A DNA stretch of 64,000 bases from Chryseobacterium hagamense (GTDB lineage: Bacteria; Bacteroidota; Bacteroidia; Flavobacteriales; Weeksellaceae), in assembly GCF_007991455.1 (NCBI RefSeq), contig NZ_BJYJ01000002.1:62001-126000 (forward strand), written 5' to 3'. Positions within the stretch are counted from its first letter, which is position 1. The number at the start of each line of letters is the position of its first letter. Below the pieces are notes generated by a model. It saw nothing but the letters and a program-made list of their open reading frames with translations, was not told the origin of the DNA and did no database searches. The translations under genes and the position numbers were made by a program. Shown piece by piece: positions 7,131-16,027 of the stretch.

Positions 7131-8129
7131 TTATTCCGCCGTATGCTTTTCCACGTTGGTCACATTTTCCGGGGTCCAGGTTAGTCTTTTAACAAAATCT
7201 TTTTCACGGACCGTACATTCCGCGATCTGGCAGACCGGACAGGAAATGGGCTTGCAGTCATCCATATGGAAATTGAACTCGACACTTCTGTTTGTATTTT
7301 TAGCCAGGAGGATGATCATCTTCTCCATTTCGTTGTGGGCATCGCGGAGGCTGTAATACCAGGGTAGGGTAATGTGGGCGTCGATATGCAGGTTGGCGCC
7401 GAACTGCTGGATTTTCATGTTGTGGACATCGATCCACTCGGTGCGGCGGTTTTCTTCCAGGACTTTGATGATCTGGCTGAGCAATTCAGGATCCTGTTCG
7501 TCCATAATCCCGCTCAAAGACTTCCGGACAATCCTGTAGCCGACAAAAATGATGTAAAGCCCGAAAATAAGGGCAACCACCGAATCCAGCCAGTAAATTT
7601 TAGTGAAATAAACGACCATCAAACTGATCACTACCCCAAGGGTTGTTACGGTGTCGGACTGCAGGTGCTTTCCTGACGAGATCAACACCAGAGAATTTTC
7701 CGCCTTTCCTTTTTTAATGGAAATATAGCCCAGCAGGTAATTCACCACAGCTGTGGCAGCAATGATCCAGATTCCGAGATCAAGCTTGCTCAGGACTTTC
7801 CCGACAATTAGGCTGTTGATACCTTCATAAATGATCATAATCCCGGCTATGGCAATCAGGGCCCCTTCGATTCCGGAGGTTACAAATTCTACCTTTCCAT
7901 GGCCGTACGGGTGGTCTTCATCCCTGGGCTTTGCGGCCAGATACAGGGAATATAATCCCATAAAAGCACTGACTACATTCACGATACTTTCCATTGCATC
8001 CGAGAAAACGGCATCGGAGTTCGTCAGTTTCCATGCCACGATTTTTCCGATAAAAAGGATGACCCCAAAAACGGCAATCAGTTTCTGAAAGGCCAGTTTA
8101 TCTTTATTTTTATTCTGCTGAACGTTCAT
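7131..8129 (-). CDS. Cation diffusion facilitator (Zn/Fe/Mn efflux type)
   Basis: A 332-residue CDF transporter: six predicted helices in the first 215 residues, then a cytoplasmic ferredoxin-like domain. The metal-site residues of the family are visible: SDAVFSDAMESIVN in helix 2, HPYGHGKVEF after helix 3 and KHLQSDTVTT in helix 5. These proteins exchange divalent cations for protons across the inner membrane. Unusually, the C-terminal domain carries a tail with four cysteines in CKPISCPVCQIAEC, not part of the standard fold, which could be a metal-sensing site. The specific metal cannot be told. Confidence 0.9.
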   Translation of the reverse strand: MNVQQNKNKDKLAFQKLIAVFGVILFIGKIVAWKLTNSDAVFSDAMESIVNVVSAFMGLYSLYLAAKPRDEDHPYGHGKVEFVTSGIEGALIAIAGIMIIYEGINSLIVGKVLSKLDLGIWIIAATAVVNYLLGYISIKKGKAENSLVLISSGKHLQSDTVTTLGVVISLMVVYFTKIYWLDSVVALIFGLYIIFVGYRIVRKSLSGIMDEQDPELLSQIIKVLEENRRTEWIDVHNMKIQQFGANLHIDAHITLPWYYSLRDAHNEMEKMIILLAKNTNRSVEFNFHMDDCKPISCPVCQIAECTVREKDFVKRLTWTPENVTNVEKHTAE

Positions 8130-8137
8130 AGGTTTGA

Positions 8138-8168
8138 TAAAAAAAAGAATCTCAATATTGAGACTCTT
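8138..8168 (-). terminator. Terminator of asd
   Basis: Minus-strand GAGTCTCAATATTGAGATTC hairpin followed by a run of T's, 18 nt after the asd stop and just before the CDF start codon. Confidence 0.85.
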
Positions 8169-8183
8169 TTTAAATTTGTTAGT

Positions 8184-9176
8184 TTATACTAAGTTCTTTT
8201 CTACCAGGTATTCTGCAATTTGTACCGCATTGGTAGCGGCACCTTTCCGCAGATTGTCCGCCACAATCCAGAGATTCAGGGTCTTGGGCTGCGACAGGTC
8301 CCGCCGGATCCTGCCGACGAAAACCTCATCTTTCCCTTCGGAATACAGCGGCATCGGATATTCATTGTTTTTCACGTTATCCATCACCACGACACCCGGG
8401 GTTTCAGCCAGGATTTTCCGTACTTCATCCAGGTCGAATTCGTTTTCAAATTCAATATTTACGCTTTCCGAGTGGCCTCCCTGTACCGGAACCCTTACGG
8501 CCGTGGCCGTTAAATTGAACGTGTCGTCCCCTAAGATCTTTTTAGGTTCCTTCATCAGCTTGATCTCTTCTTTCGTGTAGTCGTCGTCTGCAAAAACATC
8601 GCAGTGCGGCAATGCATTTTTGAAGATCTGGTAAGGGTATACTTTTGCGGTAGATTCGTCGCCGCCGATTTCCCCGTTTAATTGGTCAACCGCTGCTTTA
8701 CCGGTTCCTGTAACGGACTGGTAGGTGGAAACGATCACCCTTTTAAGATCATATTTTTTATTCAACGGTCCCAATACCATCACCAGCTGAATGGTGGAAC
8801 AGTTCGGATTGGCGATGATCTTGTCTTCTTTCGTCAGTACGTCCGCATTGATTTCCGGAACCACCAGTTTCTTGTCGGGATCCATTCTCCAGGCTGAAGA
8901 ATTGTCGATCACCGTGGTTCCCGCTTCTGCAAAAAGTGGGGCAAATTCCAGGGAAGTTCCGCCTCCGGCAGAGAAGATCGCGATATCGGGTTTGGCAGCT
9001 ATAGCGTCTTTCATGCTTACAATCGTAAATTCTTCCTGTTTATACTTCACCTTATTGCCAACGGATTTTTCGGATGCTACCGGAATCAGTTCGGTGATCG
9101 GGAAGTTTCTCTCCTCGAGAACTTTAAGCATAACCTGTCCAACCATTCCTGTTGAACCTACTACAGCTACTTTCAT
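8184..9176 (-). CDS. asd: Aspartate-semialdehyde dehydrogenase
   Basis: A 330-residue NADPH-dependent enzyme that reduces aspartyl phosphate to aspartate semialdehyde, the branch point for lysine/diaminopimelate, threonine and methionine. The start MKVAVVGSTGMVG gives the nucleotide-binding loop at once; the longer frame adds 25 residues without support. The active-site Cys126 is in IANPNCSTIQ, with QGGHSESVNIEF carrying the catalytic His region further on. Length is normal. It appears to be expressed on its own, with a terminator downstream and the small membrane gene 34 bp upstream on the same strand. Confidence 0.95.
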   Translation of the reverse strand: MKVAVVGSTGMVGQVMLKVLEERNFPITELIPVASEKSVGNKVKYKQEEFTIVSMKDAIAAKPDIAIFSAGGGTSLEFAPLFAEAGTTVIDNSSAWRMDPDKKLVVPEINADVLTKEDKIIANPNCSTIQLVMVLGPLNKKYDLKRVIVSTYQSVTGTGKAAVDQLNGEIGGDESTAKVYPYQIFKNALPHCDVFADDDYTKEEIKLMKEPKKILGDDTFNLTATAVRVPVQGGHSESVNIEFENEFDLDEVRKILAETPGVVVMDNVKNNEYPMPLYSEGKDEVFVGRIRRDLSQPKTLNLWIVADNLRKGAATNAVQIAEYLVEKNLV

Positions 9177-9210
9177 TGATTTAAATAAAAATTGTTTTGT
9201 TAAAATATAT

Positions 9211-9648
9211 TTATGCCCCGAAGACTCTGGCCCACGGGAACGCGAATGCAAATAAACCTACGGCGATTAACCCCATAATCACTACCGCCAGGGTAATGGT
9301 AGGGTTTGTTTTTACTTTTTTGTTAACGACCGTCATCAGAACCGCGGCGATCAGCATCGAAAACGGGTGTTCTACATATTGGAATCTTGAGTAAGAATCG
9401 CTCATCAGAGTTCCAGCAGATAATGCGGCTTTAACGCCTGGCGATACGATAAGTAGAATAATTCCCGCTATAAACTGCACATGGAAGAAGATCATCGTAA
9501 AAAGGGTAATCTTTTTCAGAAACTTATTCACCTTCCCGCTGTAGCCGAACATCGTCGTTAAAAGGGCAATCACAAACAAGGTCACCAAAAGGATTTCCAG
9601 ATATCCGATTCCCTTATGCGCATTAAGCAAAATGTTGTAAAATTCCAT
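9211..9648 (-). CDS. Conserved four-helix membrane protein
   Basis: A 145-residue membrane protein with four predicted helices (about residues 15-35, 47-69, 94-108 and 116-138). Histidines sit near helix ends (His10, His56, His93). Similar short flavobacterial proteins have been labelled 'cytochrome b' or similar, but I see no proven haem site. It precedes asd by 34 bp on the same strand and may be co-transcribed with it. Function unknown. Confidence 0.65.
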   Translation of the reverse strand: MEFYNILLNAHKGIGYLEILLVTLFVIALLTTMFGYSGKVNKFLKKITLFTMIFFHVQFIAGIILLIVSPGVKAALSAGTLMSDSYSRFQYVEHPFSMLIAAVLMTVVNKKVKTNPTITLAVVIMGLIAVGLFAFAFPWARVFGA

Positions 9649-9684
9649 AATCTATTTTTTGTTTTTTAAAGTACACAAAGATAA

Positions 9685-9712
9685 CAAAAAATCCCGGCGA
9701 AATGCCGGGATG
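9685..9712 (-). terminator. Terminator of the TonB-dependent receptor gene
   Basis: Minus-strand ATCCCGGCATTTCGCCGGGAT, an 8-bp G+C-rich stem with a short loop, followed by six T's. Confidence 0.92.
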
Positions 9713-9744
9713 CATAGGTATAAAATCTAATGTTTTTATATTGA

Positions 9745-12462
9745 TTAGAATCTATAAGAAAGAGATGCTGCCCAAGTTCTTCCGAATCCGAAATAAACAT
9801 TGTTGCTAACATCTAAGCCTTTATAGAAGTTCTTAGGATTTGCATTGTAAGCGTCTAACAATGCTTGTGCCTGCTCACTGGTATTTGTAGCAGTTTTGAA
9901 ATCTGAGAATGTTTTCTTCACTGATGATCTCAAATCTGAAATATAGGTAGTATCGAATAGGTTATAGATATTTGCCGTAACTATTAGTCTGCTACCATTA
10001 TTCAAATTGAATGTATAAGATGCTCCTACATCAGTTAAATTATAAGAAGGTGCTTGCAAAGATCCTTTTTCAGCTCTAGCAGCTGGAATATTCCCGTCTC
10101 TAATTATAAAACTATTATTGATGCTGAATGTTCCGTATAAATTGTCATAATATCTCCAAGTTCCGAAAATATCTAGATTTTTAACTGGCTTCACTGTGGC
10201 TCCCAAAGCAGCTGTTGTTTGTGCAGCGTCTCCTACCTTTAATCCATCCAATGCCAGGGTAACTTCATCTTTTCCATTCGTAGTGATTGGGTCTCCATTT
10301 ACATTAGCAATTCTTCCTGTTGGATTATTCTTGTATTTCCAGTTTCCGATAGATAGCATTCCATTAAATTCCAACCAGTTTAACGGTTTATAAAATGTTT
10401 CTAATTCAGCACCCATATGCACTTCTCGTACACCGGTCAAACTTGCAGTACCATTGGTACCGGTAGTATTATCAGGGTTGATGTAAGTAATGCCTGTAAT
10501 ACGAACAAATCGATCTTTCCAATCTGTATAATAAGCATTCACATTAGCTCTGAATTTCCCACTTTTAAATCCATAACCAACTTCAGCAGATGATATTTTT
10601 TCGTTTCTTAAATCTTTGTTTTCGATTTGTTGATACAAAGAACCGAATGTTTTTGTTGGTAAGTTGTAAGGGAAAATAGCATTCTGATTCGGCTGTTTGG
10701 AATAAACACCAAGATTTACGAAAACGTTATGCTGTTCGTCAATATTGTAATTAACACCGGCTTTTGCATTATATCCGAATCTGAATTTTTGCTCTGTCGT
10801 CCGGCTAACTTCTTGTCCTTGTTGTAGATGGCTTGCTACCAAAGTATTGACGCCATTAATTACCGCATACAGATCTTGCGTACCTACCCAGTTGTCAATT
10901 CTTTGATTACTTTGCTCAGAAGCTGAACCTTGAACAAACGCTGAAATTTTATCGTTTGTATATTCCAATTGTCCAAATACCCCTCCCCAAAGAACTTTAC
11001 CATCATAATTTCTATAGACAATCTGTGATTTATCTTTTACTGCAGCTGCAAATGGGTTTGCCGGAGGTGTTGGCTCGTATGCCTGCGTAACAGTATAATA
11101 TGGATATTGATTAAAGTTTCCGGCTTCTCTATATTCTCTATTTCCTAAGAAACCTGTTACAAGACCTGGATGATATCCATAATAGTACCTGGCGTCTAAA
11201 CCTAAGGAGAAATTCCAGTTATCATTTACCTTGTGTTGGAAATTAGACAAAACTCCGTACCAGTCATGTGAATTTATACTTGCTCTTCTGGTAATACCAT
11301 TAGAAGTTGTACCAATAAAAGGGGTTTTATTGTTTGCCCCGAAATCAGCTACGGTTTGTCCCGTATTCCAAGCATAAATATCATCAAAACGAATTAGGCC
11401 ATCTGCTGTTTTTGGCAAAGCGTTAATCCCCTTTCCGTTGATGGAACCTAAAATTCCGGTTCCTCCTCCTCTACCCCAAGATGCATATCCCACAGTAGAT
11501 AATTTTGATTTTTCAGAAATATTCCAGTCCCAGTTGATTGATGCAACCGGTTTGCTATAGAAATTTACACTTTGTGAATATTGTTCTCCATTCAGATAAC
11601 CCCAGTTAGAATTATATCTTCTGTTTGGTTTATCAGACAAAACACCATCTAATCTTCCATCACCCATATCCAAATCAGTGGCGATGGTATTATTAAAGGT
11701 TTGATTATGCCACTGTGGAGCTCCTGTAAAGGTAAATTGGAAATCATGCTTCTGATTTGGCTGGAAGCCTAAAGCGAAATAATAATTATATGCCTCAAAA
11801 TCTGAACCATCAATGTACATTGCTCCGGCTGTCCTGCTCATCAAGAATGACGTAGACCAGCCTTTAGCGGATTTTCCTGTATTATACGAAAATAAAGTTT
11901 TAAGATAGCCATCATTACCAAGACCTACTGTAACGTTACCTTCTCTTTTTTTATCCGCAGCTCTTGTAATAATATTAATTGTTCCCCCAACAGAGGCAAT
12001 TGCTAATTTTGAAGCTCCTAAACCTCTTTGTATCTGCATCGCAGAAGTGACATCAGAAAGTCCGGCCCAGTTAGACCAATACACAGTACCGCCTTCCATA
12101 TCATTAACGGGAACTCCATTAATCATTACAGCAGTATTGGAAGTATCAAAACCTCTTACATTCAAACGTCCATCTCCAAAACCACCGCCGCCTTTTGTTG
12201 CATAAACGGAAGGAGTTGAAGCTAAAATCTCAGGAAATTCCTGGTTACCCAATCTTTGTACGATCTGTGCTTCTTTGATTGTAGAAACAGCTACCGGAGT
12301 CTTTCTCTCTTTAGCAATATCGGCAACTCCTGTAAGTACAACTTGCTCAATGTCTTTGGATCTTGTGTCTTTCACGGTATCCTGAACCTGTTGAGCATAA
12401 TAAACGCTTGCCGTGGATAAGGTAATTATCGCAGTAAGCATTGATTTGTTGATTAATTTCAT
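9745..12462 (-). CDS. TonB-dependent outer-membrane receptor
   Basis: A 905-residue receptor. Signal peptide 1-23, TonB-box-like region IEQVVLTG near residue 40, plug domain about 55-170 (FPEILASTPSVY, LNVRGFDTSNTAVMINGVPV, GTINIITRA), then a beta-barrel ending in the typical outer-membrane terminal Phe (WAASLSYRF). It imports a substrate using energy from TonB/ExbBD. No N-terminal carboxypeptidase-like domain and no SusD partner, so a siderophore, metal complex or small nutrient is as likely as a glycan. Its DNA looks more A+T-rich than neighbouring genes and uses AGA arginine codons heavily, possibly because it is highly expressed. Confidence 0.92.
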   Translation of the reverse strand: MKLINKSMLTAIITLSTASVYYAQQVQDTVKDTRSKDIEQVVLTGVADIAKERKTPVAVSTIKEAQIVQRLGNQEFPEILASTPSVYATKGGGGFGDGRLNVRGFDTSNTAVMINGVPVNDMEGGTVYWSNWAGLSDVTSAMQIQRGLGASKLAIASVGGTINIITRAADKKREGNVTVGLGNDGYLKTLFSYNTGKSAKGWSTSFLMSRTAGAMYIDGSDFEAYNYYFALGFQPNQKHDFQFTFTGAPQWHNQTFNNTIATDLDMGDGRLDGVLSDKPNRRYNSNWGYLNGEQYSQSVNFYSKPVASINWDWNISEKSKLSTVGYASWGRGGGTGILGSINGKGINALPKTADGLIRFDDIYAWNTGQTVADFGANNKTPFIGTTSNGITRRASINSHDWYGVLSNFQHKVNDNWNFSLGLDARYYYGYHPGLVTGFLGNREYREAGNFNQYPYYTVTQAYEPTPPANPFAAAVKDKSQIVYRNYDGKVLWGGVFGQLEYTNDKISAFVQGSASEQSNQRIDNWVGTQDLYAVINGVNTLVASHLQQGQEVSRTTEQKFRFGYNAKAGVNYNIDEQHNVFVNLGVYSKQPNQNAIFPYNLPTKTFGSLYQQIENKDLRNEKISSAEVGYGFKSGKFRANVNAYYTDWKDRFVRITGITYINPDNTTGTNGTASLTGVREVHMGAELETFYKPLNWLEFNGMLSIGNWKYKNNPTGRIANVNGDPITTNGKDEVTLALDGLKVGDAAQTTAALGATVKPVKNLDIFGTWRYYDNLYGTFSINNSFIIRDGNIPAARAEKGSLQAPSYNLTDVGASYTFNLNNGSRLIVTANIYNLFDTTYISDLRSSVKKTFSDFKTATNTSEQAQALLDAYNANPKNFYKGLDVSNNVYFGFGRTWAASLSYRF

Positions 12463-12672
12463 AATCGTTAGTAATAGTTAGATTAAATTTTCTGCAAAAT
12501 TGAGGAAATATATTTTAACTAATATTAACTGTATGTTAATTTTTAACCATTCTTGATAAGGTATAAATTTCTGATTTACAATGCATTGAATAATAATCGA
12601 GATTCCGTATGAAAAAAATCACATTATTGAATTTTTAACAGAATATGCTTATTTTTATTGAAAATTCAATCC

Positions 12673-13533
12673 CTATTTAACGGCTTTCAGGCTTAAATCC
12701 ATATTGTCCGCAGAATGGGTAAGGGCTCCCGCAGAGATGTAGGTGACGCCTGTGGAAGCAATTTCTTTCAGCTGTTCGCGGGTAATTCCACCCGATGCTT
12801 CGGTTTCGCAGCTGCCGTTGACAAGTTTCACCGCTTTTTTCATGGTCTTCACATCCATATTGTCTAGCATAATACGGTCGACTTTTGCATTGATGGCTTC
12901 CTGTACTTCTTCAAGGTTTCTGGTTTCAACCTCTATTTTCAGTTTTTTCTTATTTTTCTTGATATAATCTTTGGCCATCTTTACCGCATTGGTAATGCTT
13001 CCGTTGTAATCGATGTGATTGTCTTTCAGCATGATCATATCATACAGCCCGTAACGGTGATTGGTACCGCCGCCGATGGCCACCGCCCATTTTTCACAAA
13101 CCCTGAAGTTCGGCGTGGTTTTCCGGGTATCCAAGAGCTTTGTTTTGGTTCCCACCAACCTGGAATCCCAGTCATGGGTCAGTGTTGCAATCCCGCTCAT
13201 CCGCTGCATGCAGTTCAGCACCAGCCTTTCCGTAGAAAGAATCGACCTTGCGCTTCCGGTTACAATAAAGGCAACATCACCAACTTTTACAGCATCTCCA
13301 TCTTTTACGAAGGTTTCAATCTTCAAATTTTTGTCAAAAGTTTTAAAAATAATTTCAGCCAGTTCAACTCCGGCAAGAATACAATCCTGTTTTACCAGAA
13401 GCCTGGCACTTTGTTCCAGGTCTTTAGGGATGGTGGAAAGGGTAGAGTGGTCGCCATCCTGGATGTCTTCTTCCAGAGCGTTTTTAATAAATTGTTTTAA
13501 GACTTTATCAGTAACGTAAGCCGGTCTTTTCAT
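12673..13533 (-). CDS. nadC: Quinolinate phosphoribosyltransferase (decarboxylating)
   Basis: A 286-residue enzyme that converts quinolinate and PRPP to nicotinate mononucleotide, the last dedicated step of de novo NAD synthesis. Visible features are MQRMSGIATLT, LDTRKTTPNFR with the PRPP/quinolinate-binding Arg and Lys, HRYGLYDMIMLKDNHI, and the barrel-end ASGGIT. Length is normal. It starts 10 bp after nadB, so the two form an operon; nadA is not in the window. Confidence 0.96.
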   Translation of the reverse strand: MKRPAYVTDKVLKQFIKNALEEDIQDGDHSTLSTIPKDLEQSARLLVKQDCILAGVELAEIIFKTFDKNLKIETFVKDGDAVKVGDVAFIVTGSARSILSTERLVLNCMQRMSGIATLTHDWDSRLVGTKTKLLDTRKTTPNFRVCEKWAVAIGGGTNHRYGLYDMIMLKDNHIDYNGSITNAVKMAKDYIKKNKKKLKIEVETRNLEEVQEAINAKVDRIMLDNMDVKTMKKAVKLVNGSCETEASGGITREQLKEIASTGVTYISAGALTHSADNMDLSLKAVK

Positions 13534-13543
13534 TGGTATGTTT

Positions 13544-15115
13544 TTAAGCTAAATCTTTATTATAAAACGCCCCCTTATTCTCTGTCATTTCCATGGATTG
13601 GGTAATGATGAGGTGCGCCACCGTAGTTAAATTCCTTAATTCCGATAATTGCGGGGAGAGAATGGAGTAGTGGTAGATTTCATCCACCGCCGCTGCAATT
13701 TCCTGATGTTTCTGCAAGGCCATGTTCAGACGGCGGTTGCTTCGTACGATACCTACCAGGTCGCTCATCATTTCCTGAAGCTGTTTCCTGAGGTATGAAA
13801 CGATCACCATTTCATCCATGATTTTCATGCCTTCTTCATCCCATTCCGGAACCGCTTTCAGATCGTCGAAGTTAAAATTGTTTTCTTTCAGAAGTTCTAC
13901 GGTCTTCATCGCCGCATTATGGCCGAAAACAAGACCTTCGAGTAAGGAATTGGAAGCCAGTCGGTTTGCTCCGTGAAGCCCTGAGTTCGTACATTCTCCC
14001 ACGCCAAACAGGTTTCTGATGGAAGACTGTCCGTCCCGGTCGACTTCGATTCCGCCCATTAAGTAATGGCAGGCAGGAACCACGGGAATCAGCTGGATGA
14101 AAGGATCAATGCCTTCGTCTTTGCATTTTTTATAAATATTGGGAAAATGTTCCAGGAATTTTTCGCGGTTCATTTCGCGGCAGTCCAGTCCTACATATTC
14201 GTCACCGGTAATTTTCATTTCAGCATCAATGGCTCTGGCAACAATGTCCCTGGAAGCAAGCTCTTCACGCTCATCGTATTTATGCATGAATTTTTCGCCT
14301 CTTTTGGTCCGGAGTCTCGCACCGTCACCGCGGACGGCTTCCGAAATAAGGAACAGCATCCCGTCAATCTTGCTGTATAAAGCCGTCGGATGGAACTGGT
14401 AGTACTGCATATTGGAAACTTTCCCTTTGGCTCTGGCTACAAATGCGATTCCATCTCCGGTAGCAATGGTCGGGTTGGTGGTATTCTTGTATACATGTCC
14501 GGCCCCGCCGGTGGCTACCAAAGTAATCTTTGAGGTGATTTTTTTTATCTTTTTAGACTTTTCATCCAGGATATAGGCTCCGTAGCAATGGATGTCGCCT
14601 TCGTTCAGTTCTTTTCCGGGAACATGGTGCTGCGTGATGATATCAATCACATAATGATGGTCCAGGATCTCAATGTTTTCACTTTTATTAGCTGTTTCCA
14701 GTAAGGCCCTTTCGATCTCAAACCCGGTAATGTCTTTGTGGTGCACGATTCTGTTCTCGGTATGCCCGCCTTCTCTTCCCAATGCAAATTCTCCGTTTTT
14801 CATGTCGAAATTCGCGCCCCATTCCACGATCTCGTTAAATCTTGCAGGGGCTTCCGTAACCACCATTTCCACCACGTCGCGTTTGTTTTCGCCGTCTCCG
14901 GCACGCATGGTATCTTCAATGTGTTTCTGGAAATTGTCATTTTTAGAATCCGTCACTACCGCAAGGCCGCCCTGGGCGTATTTGGTATTGCTTTCGTCTT
15001 CATCCGATTTTGTTACGATGATTATTTTGGCATCAGGAAGCTGCTCAGAAATTTTTATGGCATAAGAAAGTCCCGAGATTCCGGAACCGATTACTAATAC
15101 ATCCGCTTTTATCAT
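13544..15115 (-). CDS. nadB: L-aspartate oxidase
   Basis: A 523-residue flavoenzyme that oxidises L-aspartate to iminoaspartate, the first step of NAD synthesis. The FAD-binding loop is at the N-terminus (VLVIGSGISGLSYA), followed by the succinate-dehydrogenase-like motifs TKYAQGGLAV, REGGHTENRIVHHKD and HFHPTAL-type QYYQFHPTALY; the C-terminal helical domain follows RGDGARL and HGANRLASNSLLEGLVFG. Lies 10 bp upstream of nadC. No terminator between them. Confidence 0.96.
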   Translation of the reverse strand: MIKADVLVIGSGISGLSYAIKISEQLPDAKIIIVTKSDEDESNTKYAQGGLAVVTDSKNDNFQKHIEDTMRAGDGENKRDVVEMVVTEAPARFNEIVEWGANFDMKNGEFALGREGGHTENRIVHHKDITGFEIERALLETANKSENIEILDHHYVIDIITQHHVPGKELNEGDIHCYGAYILDEKSKKIKKITSKITLVATGGAGHVYKNTTNPTIATGDGIAFVARAKGKVSNMQYYQFHPTALYSKIDGMLFLISEAVRGDGARLRTKRGEKFMHKYDEREELASRDIVARAIDAEMKITGDEYVGLDCREMNREKFLEHFPNIYKKCKDEGIDPFIQLIPVVPACHYLMGGIEVDRDGQSSIRNLFGVGECTNSGLHGANRLASNSLLEGLVFGHNAAMKTVELLKENNFNFDDLKAVPEWDEEGMKIMDEMVIVSYLRKQLQEMMSDLVGIVRSNRRLNMALQKHQEIAAAVDEIYHYSILSPQLSELRNLTTVAHLIITQSMEMTENKGAFYNKDLA

Positions 15116-15146
15116 ATCCTTGGTTTAAGACAAAATGTCTAAATAA

Positions 15147-15773
15147 TTAAATAAATTTAAACAATTTTTCGTTTGGTTTTCTCACTTTTTTCATGTGCTG
15201 AAAATGATCTTCCTCCGAACGGTAGCCTAATGCAAGGGTAACGCTTGCTTTTTCGGTTTCAGGGTTGATGTCCAGAATTTCTTCAATCAGTTCCTGTCGG
15301 AAGCCTTCCATCGGGCAGGTGTCTACATTTTCAATTGCTGCGGCATACATGAGGTTTGCCAGAACGATGTAAGCCTGTTTTTCTGCCCAGCTGAAAATTT
15401 CATCTTGAGTCTTTTGGTTAATATGTTGATTGATGCTGTTTTTAAAAAGATCCAGTTTTTCCAGAGGCGTGTCCCTTACTTTGGAAATATGCCTGAAATA
15501 CGCGTTGATGTAATGGTCGTCCACCTTTTTTTTAGCCACGATAACGATCAGATGGGAGCAGGTGGAAATCTGCGACGGATTGTAAAAAGCCGGGATTAAT
15601 TTCTTCTTCATTTCCTCACTTTCCACAATCAGGATTTCATAAGGCTGAAGACCGAGGGAGCTCGCGGATAATTTCCCCGATTCAAGAATATTATGCAATA
15701 TTTCCTGAGGGATGGTACCGTTGTTAAATTTTTTTACAGAATATCTTCTGCTTAAAGCTTCCAAGTAATTCAT
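15147..15773 (-). CDS. NAD(P)H-dependent nitroreductase-family oxidoreductase
   Basis: A 208-residue FMN enzyme of the NfsB/nitroreductase fold. The N-terminal RRYSVKKFNNG is the FMN-phosphate-binding segment, SASSLGLQPYEILIV the second, and LALGYRSEEDHFQ near the C-terminus the last. It would reduce quinones, nitro compounds or enals with NAD(P)H in the cytoplasm. The ATG is only 4 nt after a TAnnTTTG box, so it has its own near-leaderless promoter; it ends 31 bp before nadB starts and could read through into nadBC. Confidence 0.88.
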   Translation of the reverse strand: MNYLEALSRRYSVKKFNNGTIPQEILHNILESGKLSASSLGLQPYEILIVESEEMKKKLIPAFYNPSQISTCSHLIVIVAKKKVDDHYINAYFRHISKVRDTPLEKLDLFKNSINQHINQKTQDEIFSWAEKQAYIVLANLMYAAAIENVDTCPMEGFRQELIEEILDINPETEKASVTLALGYRSEEDHFQHMKKVRKPNEKLFKFI

Positions 15774-15777
15774 AGGA

Positions 15778-15785
15778 CAAATTTA
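15778..15785 (-). promoter_or_regulatory. Predicted -7 box of the nitroreductase gene
   Basis: Minus-strand TAAATTTG fits TAnnTTTG and ends 4 nt before the ATG. Confidence 0.5.
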
Positions 15786-15867
15786 ATCATTGACTGCGAA
15801 TTAAGTAAGCATAAAAGAAAATATCTTATTCTAAATTAAGGGAACCCGAAGCGGAAATTGAATTTAC

Positions 15868-15900
15868 AGGCTGGAAGAAGAAAGCCGGAGACCGGAAGTT
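15868..15900 (+). repeat. Dispersed intergenic repeat, short copy A
   Basis: About 32 bp sharing the core GAAGCYGGATGC-type pattern (here GAAAGCCGGAGACCGGAAGTT) with copies at 20893, 21207, 21348 and 39724. Lies in the 254-bp gap between the nitroreductase and the first T9SS protein gene. Confidence 0.55.
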
Positions 15901-15962
15901 ATCACATATTACTACGACAATCTATATTTTGAAGTATCAATGGTATTGCCTGTTAATCCGGC

Positions 15963-16003
15963 AAAAAAAAGATCACCCCGGAATAAATCCGAAGTGATCC
16001 TTT
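15963..16003 (-). terminator. Terminator of T9SS paralog 1
   Basis: Minus-strand stem GGATCACTTCGG / CCGGGGTGATC followed by eight T's, 24 nt after the stop. Confidence 0.88.
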
Positions 16004-16027
16004 CATATATAGGGAATGGTTATTCTG

